DNA of 64,000 bases from an uncultured Alphaproteobacteria bacterium (GCA_944391405.1 CALXTN010000007.1:1-64000), one strand, 5' to 3'; shown: positions 51,618 through 59,086, counted from the stretch's first letter. Made by a program: numbers and translations. Notes: a model not told the origin generated them from the sequence alone.

Positions 51618-52216
51618 TTTTTATTGGCCTTTTTCTGTTTTTGGGAAATTTTCATCAGTAAAGACGCCAAAATTACGGACGACTTATTGCATTCCGGAGA
51701 ATTGCCGATTAGTTTCCTTTTATTAAGTACTGCCATTTGCCCGAAAGAAACCAAAACCAAGTTATCAATTGAAACGTTCTTCCTGTCCTGATCGGCAAAA
51801 AGAAGTTTATAGCCTTTAGGAATGGGGCCGTTTTCTTTCTCCCAGACGACAATATGCTTAGGCTTCCAAACATTTGGCTCAGCAACTTTAACCAAAAGAT
51901 ATCCTTGTTTAGCATCGACCCGTTCTGATCCTACAGGTCTATGGTTAACAGGAATGTGACCTTTTTTAAATTGAGTTTTAATGCTATCAGGGTGGCAATA
52001 TCCTTTTTTGCCTTTATTAGCCGGGACATGCCCCTTGGGGAAGCGACACACCACCCCATTTTTTAATTTGTGATTGGTCAAAAATGATCTTATCTTGTCT
52101 CGGCTTTTATCTGTTCCGAAACGCGCATTGAACATTTTTGCAAGCTCGGAAGTCGTTATTCCTTTATAATTCGCAAATAAGAAATCTTTTTGCTCCTGGG
52201 TGTAAAAACTAGGCAT
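51614..52216 (-). CDS. HNH endonuclease with N-terminal helix-turn-helix
   Basis: 200 residues from the ATG at 52216 (another ATG two codons earlier is equally possible). N-terminal HTH-like SELAKMFNARFGTDKSRDKI, then FPKGHVPANKGKKG and the nuclease core PKHIVVWEKENGPIPKGYKLLFADQDRKNVSIDNLVLVS, the phage/homing type HNH pattern with the first His in PKHIVVWE and the Asn in KNVSIDNL. Free-standing HNH enzymes nick or cut competing phage DNA or move as homing elements. Start overlaps the end of the previous gene. Confidence 0.85.
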   Translation of the reverse strand: MPSFYTQEQKDFLFANYKGITTSELAKMFNARFGTDKSRDKIRSFLTNHKLKNGVVCRFPKGHVPANKGKKGYCHPDSIKTQFKKGHIPVNHRPVGSERVDAKQGYLLVKVAEPNVWKPKHIVVWEKENGPIPKGYKLLFADQDRKNVSIDNLVLVSFGQMAVLNKRKLIGNSPECNKSSVILASLLMKISQKQKKANKK

Positions 52217-52451
52217 TATCATGTCCAATCATTAGTGGGTTTTTAAAATCAGCATCCAGAACATTTGCAGATGCCATGGCCGACTTCAAAATCAAAGCCT
52301 GATTGGCAATGATATTAGAAGCTACGACACCAATAGCCTTAGATCGGTCAATTTCACGTTCTAATTCTTCAGGCGTCAAACTTTCATCGTTTAAGCGTTC
52401 TAACGCGCAAAACAAGTGGTCGTTCAAATCTGATAGTTTATTTTTTGTCAT
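52209..52451 (-). CDS. Small phage protein of unknown function
   Basis: 80 residues, helical; acidic N-terminal half (ALERLNDESLTPEELEREIDR) and a hydrophobic middle (AIGVVASNIIANQALILKSA) too polar for a membrane span. Excellent AGGAGG ribosome binding site. Part of the leftward phage operon; overlaps the HNH gene start. No recognised family. Confidence 0.7.
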   Translation of the reverse strand: MTKNKLSDLNDHLFCALERLNDESLTPEELEREIDRSKAIGVVASNIIANQALILKSAMASANVLDADFKNPLMIGHDNA

Positions 52452-52460
52452 AATATCCTC

Positions 52461-52745
52461 CTAGAATGGGATTTCGTCATCATCGGCAACATTTTGCGCC
52501 GGTTTGTTATTTGATTGTTGCGATGCCGATTTATTGTTTTGCGTACCGGCATTATTAGCCGCCTGACTTTCAGTAAATGCTAGGCTCATATAGCGCATGC
52601 CTCCTTGGGATGTGGCCAGCCAAGCAGAAACATAAAATTTTTTGTTAAGAATCGTTGCCTGCCCTGTATAATCTGGGCGTTTATCGACGCCCTGCTTATC
52701 ATTTTTGAATAGGGCTCCTTGCCCAACTTTTTGGTTGTCTGACAT
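52461..52745 (-). CDS. Small phage protein with SSB-like acidic tail
   Basis: 94 residues. The N-terminal ~55 residues form a likely beta domain (DKRPDYTGQATILNKKFYVSAW, RYMSLAFTE) seen in small phage proteins; a Gln/Asn linker follows, and the C-terminus is DDDEIPF, essentially the tip by which SSB binds its partners (DDDIPF). It is far shorter than SSB (~150 residues) and lacks a full OB fold. It could be a phage decoy or adaptor for SSB partners. GGAGA ribosome binding site. Confidence 0.7.
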   Translation of the reverse strand: MSDNQKVGQGALFKNDKQGVDKRPDYTGQATILNKKFYVSAWLATSQGGMRYMSLAFTESQAANNAGTQNNKSASQQSNNKPAQNVADDDEIPF

Positions 52746-52754
52746 TTTAATCTC

Positions 52755-52961
52755 CTATGCGATAATATCCGGAATATCATCCGGGGTTGGTTTTTCTAGG
52801 ACAATGGTCAGGACTGCCCGACCATTGACCTCGCGTTTAAGCTCTGACGAAGTAAAACGATATCCTCCCTCGTCATGCATTTTGCGGACGACGCTTAAAA
52901 TAGTGTGAACCGCAGTCAAATTTTCTTTTGTTTTTTCTGGGAAATTTATAACATTAGTCAT
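52755..52961 (-). CDS. Small phage protein of unknown function
   Basis: 68 residues, mixed alpha/beta (YRFTSSELKREVNGRAVLTIVLEKPTPDD), no known motif. GAGGG ribosome binding site 5 bases before ATG. Lies 9 bp upstream of the SSB-tail gene in the same operon. Confidence 0.65.
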   Translation of the reverse strand: MTNVINFPEKTKENLTAVHTILSVVRKMHDEGGYRFTSSELKREVNGRAVLTIVLEKPTPDDIPDIIA

Positions 52962-52978
52962 CGTACCCTCACTTTTTA

Positions 52979-53608
52979 TTACAGTTTATCCTTGCCTTGG
53001 AAAATACGCCCCAATATAGCCAGAGCCTTCATCATTGAAGAAGAACCGGCCTCAAACATTTTGTTGATATGGACTTGGTGCGAAATTAACGAAGTTAAAG
53101 ACATAATTTGGTCATTTGAAATAAGATGCAGGCCGCGAGCTTCAAACCGAAAAGCAGGGTTTTGTGCACGTTTAGCAATTCCGGCAATCAATCCCCAGCT
53201 TGGTTCCTCCCGATCGTGCATTGGGGATTGCTTAATAACCTGCATCCCGATGGTATATTCATCAGCTAAAATACCAAGGTCAAATTCGACTAAGCCAGCC
53301 CACTCCGGAACTTCATCCGGATTAATTACGCCCTTTGGAGCCGCATAATAAAAGAAGTTAGAAAATTGCCGAGCCTTGCTATGCTTTCCACTCTCCGCAA
53401 TATCCCGGCGGAAATCCCAGCGATCGACTTTGACCTCATAAGTAACCGAAAAATAAGGCGGTTTCGCTTGAATAAAAAATGCATCAGCACGTCTTGACCC
53501 AGCGACGCCGGCACACCAACGAAATTCAGGAAAGCTGATATCCTTCTGATGGGCAGGCGCCAGACGTAACCGACGCAAGATTTCTGCAGTTTTTTCTTTA
53601 TCATTCAT
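52979..53608 (-). CDS. Nuclease-like phage protein (PD-(D/E)XK candidate)
   Basis: 209 residues from the ATG at 53608. FRWCAGVAGSRRADAFFIQA followed by YFSVTYEVKVDRWDFRRDI gives the strand-Asp ... Glu-x-Lys arrangement of PD-(D/E)XK nucleases, then KHSKARQFSNFFYYAAPKG with a Gln-like helix and strand, as in MmcB/VSR-like repair nucleases. Activity is inferred from this pattern only. CAGGTA weak ribosome binding site. Situated in the leftward operon with recombination genes. Confidence 0.7.
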   Translation of the reverse strand: MNDKEKTAEILRRLRLAPAHQKDISFPEFRWCAGVAGSRRADAFFIQAKPPYFSVTYEVKVDRWDFRRDIAESGKHSKARQFSNFFYYAAPKGVINPDEVPEWAGLVEFDLGILADEYTIGMQVIKQSPMHDREEPSWGLIAGIAKRAQNPAFRFEARGLHLISNDQIMSLTSLISHQVHINKMFEAGSSSMMKALAILGRIFQGKDKL

Positions 53609-53745
53609 AATGGCGTACCTGAAAAGATTTGCATTTGGGGCAATAATCAACATATGCGTTGCCGGTAACATTATATATACCATATTTTGTGGTTATCTTT
53701 CCGCCAAGTCGCAGAACATTAATCCAGCGGTGGCGGCATAACAGC

Positions 53746-54144
53746 TTACGCAGAAATTTCAACCTTTGAAAAACACTCCTTTTTTAATTTTTTGGCCAAC
53801 CGGTAAGCACGACAAGCCTCATCATAGCTCTCGATATCGCGCGTACGGTATGGCTTTTTATTGTTGTACATTAAGTCAGCCATGCGAAAGAGCATCTCGG
53901 CCTTAGACATTTTTTGCTGCATCCAAATTAAGTTGAGAATACTATCAATAAAATTGTATGCCCTACGCAAACGAAAATCCGGAATAACCAAAAATGGCGT
54001 CTCATTAACGGCACATTCGCCATAATTGACGCACACCGGACAACGCGCATAGGGAGCCGAGGCAAAACGAAACTTTGGGCCGTAAATGTCGGCGCCGGTG
54101 ATGATTTCCGGATCAACGTCTTTCTGACAATTTACACAAAACAT
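53746..54144 (-). CDS. DUF3268-like zinc-finger phage protein
   Basis: 132 residues. CVNC near residue 3 and CPVCVNYGEC around residue 34 form a likely four-Cys zinc site around ADIYGPKFRFASAPYAR, typical of the phage zinc-finger-containing DUF3268 proteins (also IPDFRLRRAYNFIDSI). The C-terminal part is helical and basic. Function unknown. Its 5' end overlaps the 58-residue gene upstream by 32 bp. Confidence 0.7.
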   Translation of the reverse strand: MFCVNCQKDVDPEIITGADIYGPKFRFASAPYARCPVCVNYGECAVNETPFLVIPDFRLRRAYNFIDSILNLIWMQQKMSKAEMLFRMADLMYNNKKPYRTRDIESYDEACRAYRLAKKLKKECFSKVEISA

Positions 54145-54289
54145 CAGAAACCTCGCGTTTTAACTCTCCAGCCTCAGCCTCTAATTCGGCAATCATCTGG
54201 TTAACCGTGTCAGGATTAGATGATGCCAAGGCGGCATATTTCGCAGTTTGTATAGCCTTATTAATAAATTCCTCAATTTTATTCGGCAT
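54113..54289 (-). CDS. Small 58-residue phage protein
   Basis: ATG at 54289 with an excellent GGAGGC ribosome binding site 6 bases upstream and a stop at 54113..54115. The product is helical and acidic (PNKIEEFINKAIQTAKYAAL, then a Glu/Ala-rich helix ending VLCKLSERR). Overlaps the zinc-finger gene by 32 bp. Unknown function. Confidence 0.65.
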   Translation of the reverse strand: MPNKIEEFINKAIQTAKYAALASSNPDTVNQMIAELEAEAGELKREVSDVLCKLSERR

Positions 54290-54299
54290 AGCAGCCTCC

Positions 54300-54503
54300 T
54301 TAGTTGTGGTTTAACAATTTGTTTTCAATAGCTTCAATTTCGCTCAAAGGATAACGCGGAGAGCTGCGAGTGCTAGGATTAGCGTAGAAAAAACGCGGCC
54401 CCTCTCCGGATTGGCGCCAAGTGGATAGTGTTTTTTCACTAACCTTCAGGCGTGCCGCAACTTCCTTGGGAGTGAGATTGACTTCTTTAGACGGCTCAGT
54501 CAT
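54300..54503 (-). CDS. Helix-turn-helix (excisionase/MerR-like) protein
   Basis: 67 residues from the ATG at 54503, preceded by GAGGAGG. NLTPKEVAARLKVSEKTLSTWR is a clear DNA-binding helix-turn-helix, followed by a wing GEGPRFFYANPSTRSSPRYP and YPLSEIEAIENKLL, the layout of small excisionase-type proteins. It could direct prophage excision or regulate transcription. The start overlaps the Rad50-like gene stop by 8 bp. Confidence 0.8.
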   Translation of the reverse strand: MTEPSKEVNLTPKEVAARLKVSEKTLSTWRQSGEGPRFFYANPSTRSSPRYPLSEIEAIENKLLNHN

Positions 54504-56145
54504 TGTAAACCTCCTCGCAATTTCCGGCCTCAACCCAATATTTCCGGCCGATTTTTAACTTTTTAAGGCTCGGCGTTGCCGCAGGCTTGGACGCCATCAT
54601 ACCGACAAAAGAGCAATAGCTCATGTGTGACAGCAATTTGAGCAGACCGGCGCGGCCGCGATTATCCAGAATGTCGGCGGCGTCAATCACCACCGCGGCG
54701 GATCCATCATATTCGGCAATGGCAATCTGCAGCGTGACAACGGAGCGAAACTTCTCGCTTTCGGAGCAGATGACAAAAGGCCGACCGGCATAGTTGACAG
54801 ACATATCGCCGTCAACGCAAACGTCCGACCACCCAGCCAGATGGCACAAGCATTCAAGGCGACCGTTGAAATCGGCAAGGCCTTTTTCAAGAGCGCGGCG
54901 ACGGATGCCGTCAGGCTCCAAGACGTTAATTATTTGTTGATTTTCGACAGCATTATTGTGGATGCGCAAGGCCTCGTGATATTTATTAAAAGCACTTAGG
55001 CGCGCTTCGGCTTTTTTGACCTCCTGACGTGCCGCGTCGACTTCGGCGGCCGACACGGTCTTGCCCTGTTTAGCCTCAAGCTCGGCCTTGGCTTTTTTGA
55101 TAGCCTGCAGGGAGCTGTCAACTAAGATAAAGTCTTTTTTTGCCGCGTTATGTTCGCGCTCGGCCTTGCTGACAGCGTTGTCGGCATCAAGGATTTGTTG
55201 TTCCAGCTTTTCGCGCTCCTCAGCCGAAATCGTTTGCTTTACCGCTTCCAATTTGCCGAACTGATAAGCGACAGGCTTGCCGCAATGCGGGCACATCAAA
55301 TCATACTTAGGCAAAGCCGGAAGCTTGTCCCGTGCCTCTCTAGCGGCTTTTAAGGCTTTTTGAGTCTCTGTCACCTTTTCGGCGGCAAGGTTGCACTCTT
55401 TCTCGGCATCGGCCAGGCTGTCGACCTTTTCCTGCAGGCGCGCCAGCTCGTCTTCGCCAACGGCCTGGTTGGCTATTTTATCCTCAAGGTCAGCGCGAGC
55501 CAACGATACATCGTTCTCCAGCGTGTCGGCAGACAGGCATTCAAGGTCGTTCTCCCAGCCGGTCGGGAACCAGGCTGCGGCTTTTTTCTCGCCATAAGCC
55601 TCACCGGCCACAATCGACCATTGCGACTTCAAGCTGCGGCCTTTTTCTTTGGCACGATCAAGGGAAGCGTCCCAGCCCTCGGCTTCAATATTGTGCCAGA
55701 CTATTTTTTGCACCTTTTCGGACAATCCGGCCTCAGACAGAGCCGCGCACAAATCCTGCTCATCCGGGTCGCATTTCAAAATGGCGCGCAACAGCTCGAC
55801 CTTTTCCTTGTCGGCCATGTTCGGGAATTTTACAGCACCGACGGCGATGTCGGAAGCCTCAGGCGCATCGGCACCCTCAGCCCGGCGCTCGCACTTAGGC
55901 CAAGACACCGCAACCTTTGACGTTTCGTTCTCCAAAACGACCGACGCGGAGCCGGAGCCGGTTTTGACAAGCATTCCGGCCTTGGTTTTTTGCAGACCGA
56001 GCGGAACGCCACCGCGTAATGCTGCGGCAATCGGCAAGAGCGAGCTCGTCTTGCCTTGGCCGTTTAATCCCAAAATCAGGGCGATTTTGTCGGCCGTTAT
56101 TTCGGCCGACGCACACCCCATGAAGTTTTTAATGGTTGCCTTCAT
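54496..56145 (-). CDS. Rad50/SMC-like AAA ATPase
   Basis: 549 residues. Walker A GLNGQGKT at 26-33, then ~200-residue coiled coil (AEKECNLAAEKVTETQKALK...) broken in the middle by MCPHCGKPV (C285-P-H-C288), a zinc-hook-like Cys pair, and returning coiled coil (EKLEQQILDADNAVSKAEREH). The Walker B region is AAVVIDAADILDNRGR and a signature-like segment FVICSESEKFRSVVTLQIAI precedes it. This is the phage RecF/Rad50-type ATPase linked to recombination nucleases. Notably G/C-rich codons. Leads into the RecT-like gene, 2 bp apart. Confidence 0.8.
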   Translation of the reverse strand: MKATIKNFMGCASAEITADKIALILGLNGQGKTSSLLPIAAALRGGVPLGLQKTKAGMLVKTGSGSASVVLENETSKVAVSWPKCERRAEGADAPEASDIAVGAVKFPNMADKEKVELLRAILKCDPDEQDLCAALSEAGLSEKVQKIVWHNIEAEGWDASLDRAKEKGRSLKSQWSIVAGEAYGEKKAAAWFPTGWENDLECLSADTLENDVSLARADLEDKIANQAVGEDELARLQEKVDSLADAEKECNLAAEKVTETQKALKAAREARDKLPALPKYDLMCPHCGKPVAYQFGKLEAVKQTISAEEREKLEQQILDADNAVSKAEREHNAAKKDFILVDSSLQAIKKAKAELEAKQGKTVSAAEVDAARQEVKKAEARLSAFNKYHEALRIHNNAVENQQIINVLEPDGIRRRALEKGLADFNGRLECLCHLAGWSDVCVDGDMSVNYAGRPFVICSESEKFRSVVTLQIAIAEYDGSAAVVIDAADILDNRGRAGLLKLLSHMSYCSFVGMMASKPAATPSLKKLKIGRKYWVEAGNCEEVYND

Positions 56146-56147
56146 GA

Positions 56148-57014
56148 TTATTCTCCCCAGTTATCCCACTCATCGCTATCGTCAGATTGCGGCATAACAA
56201 CAGGTTCGGGCTTTTCTATTTCCTCCTGAACTTCTTCAAATTCAGCGTCGACCGCCTCCGTATCTTCTTTTTTTAGATCAAGAGGTATTTTCTCCTCAGC
56301 CTTAACTTCAGGCTTAACTTCAGCCTTCTTAGAACGTTTTGGCTTAGCTGGAGCTTCAGGTTGGGGTTCGGCGATTTTAGCAGCTTCAGCCTGCTCGTGA
56401 ATAATTTCGGGCTGGCGAACCGTCTCTGAAGCGCTGTCTTCATCATCAATACCGATAGATAATTCAGGATAGTAGATACTGGCAAAGAACGTGGCCGCAC
56501 GGTATCTTATCATCATATCTGGCATCGTTTTCCATTTGCTACCATCTTTGCCATACCATCCTTCGTCAACAGCCATTTTCATACTAACCCACGGACCGAT
56601 GCGCTCCTCGCCGCTTTTTTTATCGGTAGCGATTGCTCGACACATTAAATTTTTAATCGTTGTCTTGCCGCCAAAACCGTTAATGCTTATATTGCCATCT
56701 TCGGCTAATTCATAATGCAGATTATCAACGCGTGCCGTAGTCAAAGCCGCAATTATATATTTTGACGACCAAGTCGGGCGCCCCTTAATAACATTTAAAT
56801 TTTGCATAACCACAATCGGCGATAATTTATTACGCGCGGCAATTTCCAGAGCGACAATAACATTCGGCAGATTATTTTGGTATGACTGCGGAATTATTCC
56901 GGATTGACATATCACCTTACCAATACGCTGGGCATTTTCAAATGCCTCAAAATCTGATAAAATTTCAGTACTGGCAACGGATTTTTCTTCTCTAACAGTT
57001 ATTTCTTGAGACAT
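56148..57014 (-). CDS. RecT-like single-strand annealing protein
   Basis: 288 residues. The core fits phage RecT relatives: ALEIAARNKLSPIVVMQNLNV and KGRPTWSSKYIIAALTTA, then WVSMKMAVDEGWYGKDGSKWK and MPDMMIRYRAATFFASIYYP, the last resembling the conserved M-x-R-A-x-F motif near the end of RecT cores. The C-terminal ~80 residues are acidic and low complexity. RecT proteins anneal single strands during recombination and work with a partner exonuclease, here probably the gene at 57248..58069. Confidence 0.75.
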   Translation of the reverse strand: MSQEITVREEKSVASTEILSDFEAFENAQRIGKVICQSGIIPQSYQNNLPNVIVALEIAARNKLSPIVVMQNLNVIKGRPTWSSKYIIAALTTARVDNLHYELAEDGNISINGFGGKTTIKNLMCRAIATDKKSGEERIGPWVSMKMAVDEGWYGKDGSKWKTMPDMMIRYRAATFFASIYYPELSIGIDDEDSASETVRQPEIIHEQAEAAKIAEPQPEAPAKPKRSKKAEVKPEVKAEEKIPLDLKKEDTEAVDAEFEEVQEEIEKPEPVVMPQSDDSDEWDNWGE

Positions 57015-57018
57015 ATTC

Positions 57019-57255
57019 CTACTCCTCGTTAAAAGATTTCAACAATGCTTCTTTGACTTCGTCAGTCGACACATATCCGACACCTGAAGCCTCAAGCTCA
57101 TCAATCAATGAAACAATATTTTGAATTGCCTTAGGCATAGCTTCGTGATACTTAACAGCCATCTTTACAGCATTAAAATCAAGGCACGGGTTTAATGGCT
57201 CATGAGATGTTTGCTCGGCTTCCTCGATAGTTTCGTTTGATTTTTTGTTAGACAT
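57019..57255 (-). CDS. Small phage protein of unknown function
   Basis: 78 residues from the ATG at 57255 (AAAGGAAC upstream). Acidic, helical (AVKYHEAMPKAIQNIVSLID, then EVKEALLKSFNEE). Lies between the exonuclease and RecT-like genes and overlaps the exonuclease end by 8 bp, so it probably belongs to the recombination unit. No recognised family. Confidence 0.65.
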   Translation of the reverse strand: MSNKKSNETIEEAEQTSHEPLNPCLDFNAVKMAVKYHEAMPKAIQNIVSLIDELEASGVGYVSTDEVKEALLKSFNEE

Positions 57256-58069
57256 TTTCAGTTCCTTTCGTTTTACATTTACAAAATTTAGTACCATAAG
57301 CAGGGCAATAATGCGGTGAACACATCATTGAGTTAGGATTCGGGAGCCATACCCACGGGCTCCCGGAATTGCGAAAACGGCGCATATCTGATTTAATTTG
57401 TTTGATTATCGCATAGGCGAAATTTTCAGCCATCGCCGGTTCGTAATCTTGAATAATAGGTGCAGGCTGGGCTTTAGTCTTACCGACGCGTTTGATATAG
57501 ATCTCACGTAATAGGTCGACTTTTTGTCCGGATGTACGCACCAACAAGGAATATCCGCCGTATTGCGGAATATTAACTCGCTTGACCGTCCCGGATTTGA
57601 AATCTTGAATTGTGTGTTTGCCTTTTTCTCGACCTCGAATGTCGATATGCCCAGATAAAATAAAGTCATCTCCGAGATCAGCCGTGAACTCTCCCTCGAT
57701 AGCAATTTCTTCAAGGTCAGGAAAAACATCCAAGATGGCGTGAGCTTGCCTTGTCGCCTGAAGCACACCGGCCGCGCGGTCAAATGTTGTGTCATCCCAC
57801 ACAATACCCTCGCGCACGGTCTCAATCATTGACGCTTCAGCAACTCTCTTAATTTCCTCAGCATACGGCTTTCCTTGCGAACGTAAAACAATCGCGGCTT
57901 CGAGCGATTTATGCATAGCTGTACCAACAGCAGCTCCGGCCGACGTATAAGTAGGCGTGAGGTCAAATCCATATTCTTGGGAAAGCTCCTTAAAAAACAT
58001 TTTGGCAGCTGCGCGCCTCGGACAATCCGTATAATGAGAAAGCGATGAACACCTTATTATTGTTGGCAT
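57248..58069 (-). CDS. PD-(D/E)XK exonuclease with C-terminal Cys cluster
   Basis: 273 residues from the ATG at 58069 (AGGAT upstream), the first gene of the leftward phage operon. RecB/Cas4-type nuclease motifs: AGAAVGTAMHKSLEAAI, LSGHIDIRGREKGKHTIQDFKSG with the catalytic Asp and D-x-K, and NIPQYGGYSLLV with the Gln-Tyr motif. One Cys near the N-terminus (SHYTDCPRR) and a cluster at the C-terminus (MMCSPHYCPAYGTKFCKC) recall the Fe-S cluster of AddB/Cas4-type nucleases. Likely the exonuclease partner of the RecT-like protein. Confidence 0.82.
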   Translation of the reverse strand: MPTIIRCSSLSHYTDCPRRAAAKMFFKELSQEYGFDLTPTYTSAGAAVGTAMHKSLEAAIVLRSQGKPYAEEIKRVAEASMIETVREGIVWDDTTFDRAAGVLQATRQAHAILDVFPDLEEIAIEGEFTADLGDDFILSGHIDIRGREKGKHTIQDFKSGTVKRVNIPQYGGYSLLVRTSGQKVDLLREIYIKRVGKTKAQPAPIIQDYEPAMAENFAYAIIKQIKSDMRRFRNSGSPWVWLPNPNSMMCSPHYCPAYGTKFCKCKTKGTENV

Positions 58070-58091
58070 TTGAAAATCCTGTCTTATAAAA

Positions 58092-58120
58092 AAAGTATGA
58101 AATGAACTTTTAGCGTTCAA
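58092..58120 (-). promoter_or_regulatory. Leftward phage promoter overlapped by a repressor operator
   Basis: On the minus strand TTGAAC (58115..58120), 17-bp spacer, TACTTT (58092..58097). The inverted repeat TGAAC-N7-GTTCA (58103..58119) covers the -35 box and most of the spacer. Confidence 0.65.
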
Positions 58121-58154
58121 ATTAAACTTAAGACAGAAAAAATAGAAAATCAAG

Positions 58155-58193
58155 AAAAAAAAGCCGCTTTTAGAAAAAAAATCTAAAAACGGC
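58155..58193 (-). terminator. Terminator of the repressor gene
   Basis: 12-bp stem with one mismatch (GCCGCTTTTAGA / TCTAAAAACGGC), 7-nt A loop, T run on the minus strand. Confidence 0.8.
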
Positions 58194-58227
58194 AAATTTT
58201 AGTAATTTTTAAGTTATCTTTTAATGC

Positions 58228-58779
58228 TTAGATTCGCTGAAATACTCCGACGACACGACCGGCTACTTGAACTTTTTCAACAGATACATCTTCAGAATAG
58301 CTATAGGATTTGTTATCCACATCGACATACAGATTCCCGGTCACAGGATTAACCGAAATACGCCTGAAAACTTGGGTCGTTGGGGTATTAATAAGATATA
58401 TACCAGATTCGGAAACAGATTTTACTGCACAATCCACCAAGACGAATCCGCCTGTTCGAAGCGTCGGCATCATTTCATCTGAGCGAACCTGAAACCAGCA
58501 AGGCTCCTTAGCATCCGGAACTAAGTTTGTTGTAGAAATTCCTTCTCCATCGCCACTTGCACATAGCTCAGACGGAGACATTTTAAGTGCGGATGCAACC
58601 TTTTGCAATTCTTCAAAAGAGAGTTTTCTCTTATATCCGCCTATCAGGCGACGAATGCTGTCAGGACGAACTCCGGACTTCTCCTCAAACTCCTTGATAG
58701 TTTTGAAATTTGACGCCTTAAGCAAGGCATCCAGACGTTTGCCTAGAGGCGTCGCTACTTTTTTAACTGCTTTATCCAT
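58228..58779 (-). CDS. CI/LexA-like phage repressor without the self-cleavage residues
   Basis: 183 residues: N-terminal helix-turn-helix (TIKEFEEKSGVRPDSIRRLIG) then an S24-like domain. The domain is recognisable (FQVRSDEMMPTLRTGGFVLVD, GIYLINTPTTQVFRRISVN) but the nucleophile of the usual GDSM motif is Glu102, the Lys of the usual VKRL strand is not in place (VFRRI), and there is no Ala-Gly cleavage bond in the linker. It should therefore dimerise and repress but not cleave itself. It maintains lysogeny and probably binds the GTTC sites around it. AAAGGAG ribosome binding site; own terminator. Confidence 0.85.
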   Translation of the reverse strand: MDKAVKKVATPLGKRLDALLKASNFKTIKEFEEKSGVRPDSIRRLIGGYKRKLSFEELQKVASALKMSPSELCASGDGEGISTTNLVPDAKEPCWFQVRSDEMMPTLRTGGFVLVDCAVKSVSESGIYLINTPTTQVFRRISVNPVTGNLYVDVDNKSYSYSEDVSVEKVQVAGRVVGVFQRI

Positions 58780-58804
58780 TAAAAGCTCCTTTCATACTGA
58801 TTCA

Positions 58805-58833
58805 ATGATAGTTCAAAAAAGAGAAATTTTCAA
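58805..58833 (-). promoter_or_regulatory. Repressor gene promoter with an operator half-site
   Basis: On the minus strand TTGAAA (58828..58833), 17-bp spacer, TATCAT (58805..58810). AGTTCAAAA at 58810..58818 lies in the spacer next to the -10 box, suggesting autoregulation. Confidence 0.6.
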
Positions 58834-58890
58834 CGAAAAATAACGCAAAGCGTCAAAAAAACAAAAAAAATAAACTATTTTATCAACCAC

Positions 58891-58970
58891 AAAGTTCGCA
58901 GAAAACTAACAAAGTTCAATAAAGTTCAAAAAAAGTTTAATAAAGTTCAAAAAAGTTCTTGCAAAAGTCA
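58891..58970. promoter_or_regulatory. Operator array: AAAGTTC repeated every ~10 bp
   Basis: AAAGTTC begins at 58891, 58911, 58921, 58942 and 58952, with AAAGTTT at 58932 and AAAGTCA at 58964; a degenerate copy is possible at ~58902. The steps of 10, 11, 10 and 10 bp put the sites on one face of the helix. The array overlaps the -35 box of the rightward promoter. Confidence 0.8.
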
Positions 58971-58987
58971 AAAAAAACTTTTATCGT
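58959..58987 (+). promoter_or_regulatory. Rightward early phage promoter
   Basis: TTGCAA (58959..58964), 17-bp spacer, TATCGT (58982..58987). It drives the helicase-primase operon and overlaps the last repressor half-sites. Confidence 0.6.
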
Positions 58988-58996
58988 ATTTTTCAA

Positions 58997-59086
58997 GGGT
59001 GCGGTACGGCGTCAGATCAACGCCCGATAAGTATAAAAATCCTGTCTCCGCACCCAGCTACAAAAAAGACAGGAATAAAAGACAGG
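58997..59086 (+). promoter_or_regulatory. Structured leader of the helicase mRNA
   Basis: GGGTGCGG (58997..59004) can pair with CCGCACCC (59048..59055). Within that loop CCTGTCT (59041..59047) can pair with AGACAGG downstream, which occurs twice (59067..59073 and 59080..59086); the second copy contains the Shine-Dalgarno. The pairings interlock like a pseudoknot. Confidence 0.5.

Noticed and set aside
55360-56197. Long plus-strand frames opposite the Rad50-like gene
   Set aside because: They arise from G/C-rich third positions of the real gene and have no ribosome binding site or family features.
58891-58970. GTTC array considered as host LexA boxes
   Set aside because: Spacing between GTTC units is mostly six, not the seven of the alphaproteobacterial SOS box; only one GTTC-N7-GTTT pair occurs.
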